Source of the DNA: Streptomyces violaceusniger Tu 4113
Lineage (GTDB): Bacteria > Actinomycetota > Actinomycetes > Streptomycetales > Streptomycetaceae
Assembly: GCF_000147815.2 (NCBI RefSeq)
Contig: NC_015957.1
Span: 3,472,001-3,536,000 of the forward strand
Direction: 5' to 3'
Length of the DNA stretch: 64,000 bases
The number at the start of each line of letters is the position of its first letter. Position 1 is the stretch's first letter. Position numbers and translations under genes: made by a program. A model generated the notes under the pieces. It saw only the letters and a list, made by a program, of their open reading frames with translations, was not told the DNA's origin and ran no database searches. Shown in pieces: positions 60,221 to 64,000 of the stretch.

Positions 60221-61072
60221 ATGAGTCGTCCAGAGAACTCGCTGGGGAACGCGCTGCGTGCATGGCGTGCCCGAATTACGACTGCAGACGTTGGACTGCC
60301 GTCCACCCGCCGGCGACGCACCGCCGGCTTGCGCCGCGAAGAGCTTGCCCATCTGGCGGGAATATCCACGGATTACCTTCTCCGTCTTGAACAGGGCCGG
60401 TCCCGGCGCCCCTCTCGCGACGTCGTGGCCTCACTCGCCCGCGCGCTGCGACTCAGTACGGATGAAACCTGCCATCTGCACCTGGTGGCCAGGCTTCTTC
60501 CGCCGACGCCCCTCAAGATCCCGCAACTCATGCCGCCTGGAGTGCAACGGCTCGTCAGCCGCTGGGGGAACATTCCGGTGGGAGTGTTCTCCGCCTCATG
60601 GACCCTGCTGACCTGGACATCCATGTGGACGGCCCTGCTGGGTGACCCGTCCCTCCGATCGCCAGAAGAACGAAACCTGGTACGCGCGGTGTTCAACGAG
60701 CCACCGGACATGGGTCAACCGCTCTTTCCCGCCGAGCAGAACACCACCGAATTCAAAGCTGCTCTCGTCGTAGACCTTCGGATAACGCGCGGAGCATATC
60801 CTCACGATGAGGACTTCAGAGTTCTGATCGATGAGGTCATGAGTAACAGCGAAGAGTTCCGATCCCTCTGGAGCACCCCAGCGCTCGGCTCCCGCCTGGG
60901 CGGCCACAAACGCCTGCGGCATCCTCTTGTGGGCGAGATAGGTCTCGACAACGATGTACTGAAGGTGCCTGACCACGATGTGCGGGTCGTCACCTATACG
61001 GCAGAGCCGGGCACGTCGGACGAGGAAAAGCTGGAGTACTTGCGAATTGCCGCCGCCCGGACCACCGTCTGA
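60221..61072 (+). CDS. XRE-family regulator with MmyB-like ligand domain
   Basis: 283 residues. The N-terminus RRTAGLRREELAHLAGISTD and YLLRLEQGRSRRPSRDVVAS forms the HTH. The C-terminal part matches the MmyB domain that binds a small molecule: WTLLTWTSMWTALLGDPSLR, NLVRAVFNEPPDM and RLGGHKRLRHPLVGEIGLDN. ATG 60221 is favoured over 60149, which overlaps the upstream gene end. Regulated genes are unknown. Confidence 0.86.
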   Translation: MSRPENSLGNALRAWRARITTADVGLPSTRRRRTAGLRREELAHLAGISTDYLLRLEQGRSRRPSRDVVASLARALRLSTDETCHLHLVARLLPPTPLKIPQLMPPGVQRLVSRWGNIPVGVFSASWTLLTWTSMWTALLGDPSLRSPEERNLVRAVFNEPPDMGQPLFPAEQNTTEFKAALVVDLRITRGAYPHDEDFRVLIDEVMSNSEEFRSLWSTPALGSRLGGHKRLRHPLVGEIGLDNDVLKVPDHDVRVVTYTAEPGTSDEEKLEYLRIAAARTTV

Positions 61073-61114
61073 CGGCATGACGACTGAGCTCGGCCCGGTC
61101 TACGCGCCGCGGTC

Positions 61115-61132
61115 ATCTACAGTGCTGTAGAT
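61115..61132. promoter_or_regulatory. Operator ATCTACAG-TG-CTGTAGAT
   Basis: Perfect 8-bp arms with 2-bp spacer, 109 bp before the TatA-like gene. The inner TCTACA-N4-TGTAGA pattern recurs at 61925-61940 before the TerB-ArsR gene. Confidence 0.75.
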
Positions 61133-61240
61133 TTTCCTCGTGGTTCATCGAGCACCGGAGCCGCGTTCACAGGGGCCGCCGCGATGCCTCGGCGTGCTGC
61201 GACGCCACCACCCCACCATCCATGGAGAAAGCAGGCACCC

Positions 61241-61504
61241 ATGCTAGGGATAAGCGAGCTGGCCCTCCTCCTCATCGTGGTCATCGTCGTCATCGAGGCC
61301 AAGAAGCTCCCCGAACTGGTCCGTTCCATGGGCAAATCGGCCCGTATCTTCAAGAGCGAAGCCAAGGCGATGGCATCCGACGACGACGGTCAGCGGGACC
61401 CCTCCGGTCCGAGGGTCATCAAAGCCCGGCCCGGCGATGCGATCAGCTCCCGGACGACGGACACCGAGCCCGGCAGCGGAAACAGCGGCACCGGACCGCG
61501 CTGA
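61241..61504 (+). CDS. TatA/TatE-like membrane protein
   Basis: 87 residues. One N-terminal helix (ISELALLLIVVIVV), an amphipathic helix AKKLPELVRSMGKSARIFKS and a charged, disordered tail are the TatA architecture. The usual Phe-Gly between the helices is replaced by Ile-Glu (VVIEAKK), so it may not be a normal pore subunit. The ATG has GGAGAAAG about 9 bases upstream. A perfect palindromic operator lies upstream, and the same operator occurs before the TerB-ArsR gene. Confidence 0.8.
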   Translation: MLGISELALLLIVVIVVIEAKKLPELVRSMGKSARIFKSEAKAMASDDDGQRDPSGPRVIKARPGDAISSRTTDTEPGSGNSGTGPR

Positions 61505-61924
61505 CGCCGCCAGGAGGGGCCTGTCGGGTACGGCGCTGGTGTGGCCGACTGCTCGTAACCACCTATGGCAACAGGCCGAACACCGCTGCCCCCACGTGCT
61601 TTCGCGATATCCGGTCGAGCAGGACGGTGGAAGCCGCTTCCGCCACCGGTTCGGGGACCGGCCTCACGGCGTCGTCCGGGTACGCCGTGTCAGGCCCGGA
61701 CAACGCGTGCAGCAGGCGGTCGAGACCCCGCTGGTGCCGGGCGAAGACGCGTGGTGGAACCCACCGGCCCCGGGCCTTCTGCGCCGCCGGCGCCTCGTCC
61801 ACCCCCCACGTCCAGGAGCACCACGTGCAGCTCCCGTTGCTCCCGCCGGGTGTGCCGGGCCGGCCGCATCCGATCATTTGAAGCCAAGGGAAGCGAGGGG
61901 TGCCGTGGCGGCGCGCGAGGGGGC
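61505..61924. other. Intergenic region without recognised gene
   Basis: About 420 bp. A reverse-strand frame of 104 codons (61563-61877) and forward frames are open only because of base composition. None shows a fold pattern or ribosome site that I can support. The region ends in the TCTACA operator of the following gene. Confidence 0.55.
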
Positions 61925-61940
61925 TCTACAAACCTGTAGA
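61925..61940. promoter_or_regulatory. Operator TCTACA-N4-TGTAGA before the TerB-ArsR gene
   Basis: Identical arms and spacing to the site at 61116-61131. It lies 47 bp before the start, in a conspicuously AT-rich stretch, where it would block a promoter. Confidence 0.75.
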
Positions 61941-61987
61941 TTCTGTTTTCTCCTCACAATGGAGGTATTACTGACAAGGAGATGCAG

Positions 61988-62875
61988 ATGACGCTGTGGG
62001 ACCGCCTCAAGGACTCGGTCCAGACGATGCAGGCTCAGCTCACGGCGAAGAAGAACGATTTGCGGAGCGGGGCCTTCCGGGACGCCAGCATGGCGATGTG
62101 TGCCTTGGTGGCGGCGGCGGACGGCACGATCGATCCGTCCGAGCGGCAGCGCGTCGCCCAGCTCATCGCCACCAACGACGTGCTCCAGAACTTCGCCCCG
62201 GACGAGCTGCACCGCCGCTTCGAGGACCACCTCGACGAGCTCACCACGGACTTCGCCCTCGGGATGGCGAGCGCCATGCGGGAGATCGGCAAGGCGAAGA
62301 GGAGGCCCGCCGAGGCCCGGGCCGTCATCCAGATCGGCATCGTCATCGGCTGCGCCGACGGTTACTTCGACGACAGCGAACGGGACGTCGTCCGCGAGGC
62401 TTGCTCAGCCCTGGACATCCCTCCGACCGAGTTCGACCTCCACCGCCCCCTCCGCGTCCCCCGCCCGTACCGGGGCCCGGACGAGCTCCCACCGGCGGCC
62501 GGCGACCAGGCGTCCGAGCGGACGGGCTCCGGTACGGCACAGGGGATACGCCCCGGGGGCGCCGTACCCGGCGACGACCTCCAGGTCTTCCTCAAGGCGC
62601 TGACCAGCGGAACCCGGCAGAGGCTCTTCGCGCACTTCCTCGATGGCGAGGAGCTGACCGTCGGCGAGGTCGCCGAGCGTGCCGGGCTCGGCCCGTCGAC
62701 CACCTCCGAGCACCTCGCGGTCCTCCGGCGCGGTGGCCTGCTCCAGTCGACGCGCAGCGGCAAACTGGTCCGCTACCGCGCCGACCGGGAAGGCATCGCC
62801 GAACTGCTCGGGCAGCTCCACTCCTACCTCCTCGCCCCCTCCGGGCCACAGGACCCCCCTCTTACCCAGGGCTGA
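61988..62875 (+). CDS. TerB-domain protein fused to an ArsR-type HTH
   Basis: 295 residues. Residues 1-150 form a TerB domain: LVAAADGTIDPSERQRVAQL and IGIVIGCADGYFDDSERDVV are the two acidic metal-binding segments of the tellurite-resistance family. After a disordered linker, residues 200-285 form an ArsR-type winged helix (LTSGTRQRLFAHFLDGEELT, EVAERAGLGPSTTSEHLAVL). ATG 61988 has AAGGAG 6 bases upstream; ATG 61982 directly abuts it. A palindromic operator 47 bp upstream suggests it regulates itself and the TatA-like gene. Confidence 0.85.
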   Translation: MTLWDRLKDSVQTMQAQLTAKKNDLRSGAFRDASMAMCALVAAADGTIDPSERQRVAQLIATNDVLQNFAPDELHRRFEDHLDELTTDFALGMASAMREIGKAKRRPAEARAVIQIGIVIGCADGYFDDSERDVVREACSALDIPPTEFDLHRPLRVPRPYRGPDELPPAAGDQASERTGSGTAQGIRPGGAVPGDDLQVFLKALTSGTRQRLFAHFLDGEELTVGEVAERAGLGPSTTSEHLAVLRRGGLLQSTRSGKLVRYRADREGIAELLGQLHSYLLAPSGPQDPPLTQG

Positions 62876-62912
62876 GCGGCCGGCCTCCCGCCCTCATCGG
62901 ATGCGACGCGGG

Positions 62913-64000
62913 TCAAGCTATGAGCAGGCGGAGGCCGAGATCTGCCGCGTCGAGGTCGGCGAGGTCGCTGTTGCGCCTGGCCCACCGGCCGGAGTCGAGG
63001 TCGTCGCCGAGGCCTCGCACCGCCCGCTGCTCGGCCTTGGGTCCGACCCTCGTCCACACCGACACCGCACGGCGCACGTGATCCTCCAGATACGCCCCCG
63101 GTCGGCGCCAGTATGCCTCGAACAGGCCGTCGGCGCAGTCCCACGGGATGGGCACCGGCTCAGCGCGGGCGCCGATCGCGTCGGCCATCCCAGCAAGCGA
63201 GGGAAACTCCGCGAGGACGGCGGCGAACTCGGGCAGGTAGTCGCGGGTGAGCCAGAACCGGTCCTGCCATCCCGGCTCGTCGGTGTCGAACGTGAGCACC
63301 ACCACACGTCGGGCCACGCGCCGCATCTCGCGCAGCCCCGCTATCGGGTCCCCCCAGTGGTGAACGGTGGAGACGGCCATCGCGACGTCGAAGGACTGGT
63401 CCTCGAACGGCAGACTCTCCGCGGCGGCGGCCACACACGGCGCCGAGCCGGCAGGCCGCTGCCCCCGCATGACCGCCGATGGCTCCACCGCGGTCACGTC
63501 GCGATCAGCAGGCTCGTAGGAGCCGGTGCCCGCCCCGACATTCAGCACCGTTTCCGCGTCGCCGAGCGCGTCCCAGATCTGCCCGGCGATCCGCGGCTCG
63601 GTACATCGCGTCGCGGTGTAAGCGCCGCCGATCGCGTCGTACAGCCGTGCACCGAGCATCTCCAGTTGCTCCTCCGGTGTCACCATCAGTCCCTTCGCCC
63701 GTGCCTCCAGTTCTCTGTCGATGGCCGCCACCATGGCGTCAGCGCGATCGCGCCGCTCCAGCAGGAGGCCTCGCAGTCGGCGCAGGTGCGCGACCGCGTC
63801 GGTGGACGGGTCGCCGACCAGTTCCGCAACCTCCCGCAGCCCGAAGCCCAGCCGCCGATAGGCCAGCACCTCCCGCAGCCGCTCCACGTCGCCCGCCGAA
63901 TAGGCCCGGTACCCGGCCGTGGTCCGCGCCGACGGCCGAACGAGCCTGATCTCGTCATAGTGATGCAGCGTGCGGACACTCACGCCGGCCAGCTCGGCCA
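62913..64000 (-). CDS. MerR-family regulator fused to SAM methyltransferase, start beyond window
   Basis: The gene continues past the right edge; at least 362 residues are visible. The first visible part is the MerR HTH and wing: AELAGVSVRTLHHYDEI, AGYRAYSAGDVERLREVLAY and RRLGFGLREVAELVGDP. A dimerisation helix follows, then a methyltransferase of the Methyltransf_11 type (ETVLNVGAGTGSYEPADRDV, AVEPSAVMRGQRPAG, DVAMAVSTVHHWGDPIAGLR). The C-terminus reads DLDAADLGLRLLIA. Fusion of a sensor regulator to a methyltransferase occurs in actinomycetes; the substrate is unknown. Confidence 0.85.
   Translation of the reverse strand, partial: AELAGVSVRTLHHYDEIRLVRPSARTTAGYRAYSAGDVERLREVLAYRRLGFGLREVAELVGDPSTDAVAHLRRLRGLLLERRDRADAMVAAIDRELEARAKGLMVTPEEQLEMLGARLYDAIGGAYTATRCTEPRIAGQIWDALGDAETVLNVGAGTGSYEPADRDVTAVEPSAVMRGQRPAGSAPCVAAAAESLPFEDQSFDVAMAVSTVHHWGDPIAGLREMRRVARRVVVLTFDTDEPGWQDRFWLTRDYLPEFAAVLAEFPSLAGMADAIGARAEPVPIPWDCADGLFEAYWRRPGAYLEDHVRRAVSVWTRVGPKAEQRAVRGLGDDLDSGRWARRNSDLADLDAADLGLRLLIA

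Noticed and set aside
61563..61877. Reverse-strand 104-codon frame
   Set aside because: No recognisable family, no ribosome site and overlapping forward frames of equal quality.
1..64000. tRNA, rRNA, integrase, insertion sequence or attachment site
   Set aside because: No cloverleaf with CCA end, no transposase or integrase motifs and no flanking direct repeats were found by eye on either strand.

Overview
The window is about 72% GC chromosomal DNA from a high-GC actinomycete, almost certainly Streptomyces. The evidence is third-position GC codon bias, frequent GTG/TTG starts, 4-bp ATGA/GTGA gene overlaps, a DUF574 methyltransferase, an XRE/DUF397/RsbW-like ATPase locus, and many secreted glycoside hydrolases and LacI/TetR regulators. 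No rRNA, tRNA, intact insertion sequence or CRISPR array is seen. The content is accessory-type catabolism, as found outside the Streptomyces core.

Layout. (1) 1-6120: polysaccharide operon with a GH114-type hydrolase (partial), an ABC sugar importer (lipoprotein and two permeases), a PfkB sugar kinase and a GH4 glycosidase. (2) 6242-7630: divergent NIPSNAP-family protein and TetR regulator sharing a perfect 26-bp operator. (3) 7647-13579: three leftward secreted hydrolases (GH2 with AbfB/CBM42, GH76-like, GH43-like) behind a LacI-type palindrome. (4) 13764-16955: regulatory locus of the ATPase/XRE/DUF397 type plus a DUF574 methyltransferase. (5) 17072-20131: MHS-family transporter, RpiB-type isomerase and LacI regulator with a nested double operator. 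(6) 20383-25586: CitA/CitB-like two-component system divergent from an orphan TctC binding protein and a GntP permease. (7) 25708-29713: ankyrin-repeat protein, a decayed acyl-AMP ligase/reductase remnant and an FGGY sugar kinase.

(8) 29874-54119 is the main block. It is an acyl-CoA catabolic island of about 24 kb with four acyl-CoA dehydrogenases, two APH-fold phosphotransferases each translationally coupled to a dehydrogenase, five SDRs, a zinc alcohol dehydrogenase, two enoyl-CoA hydratases, a DUF35/lipid-transfer-thiolase pair, a second thiolase, an acyl-CoA ligase, a metallo-beta-lactamase-fold hydrolase, an EthD-like and two NTF2-like small proteins, an MHS transporter and a TetR regulator. 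A short motif with core CTGAACTSA precedes five transcription units, including the tetR gene, and defines a probable local regulon. The kinase plus dehydrogenase pairing matches the 4-hydroxyacid (levulinate-type, ACAD10/11-type) route, in which a hydroxyacyl-CoA is phosphorylated and phosphate is then eliminated. The natural substrate is unknown. The island is edged by pseudogenes on both sides (27299-28094, 29874-30670, 54287-55720).

(9) 55666-64000: stand-alone genes including several domain fusions: an amidotransferase-methyltransferase, a TerB-ArsR protein and a MerR-methyltransferase cut by the window end. A TatA-like protein and the TerB-ArsR protein share a TCTACA-N4-TGTAGA operator.
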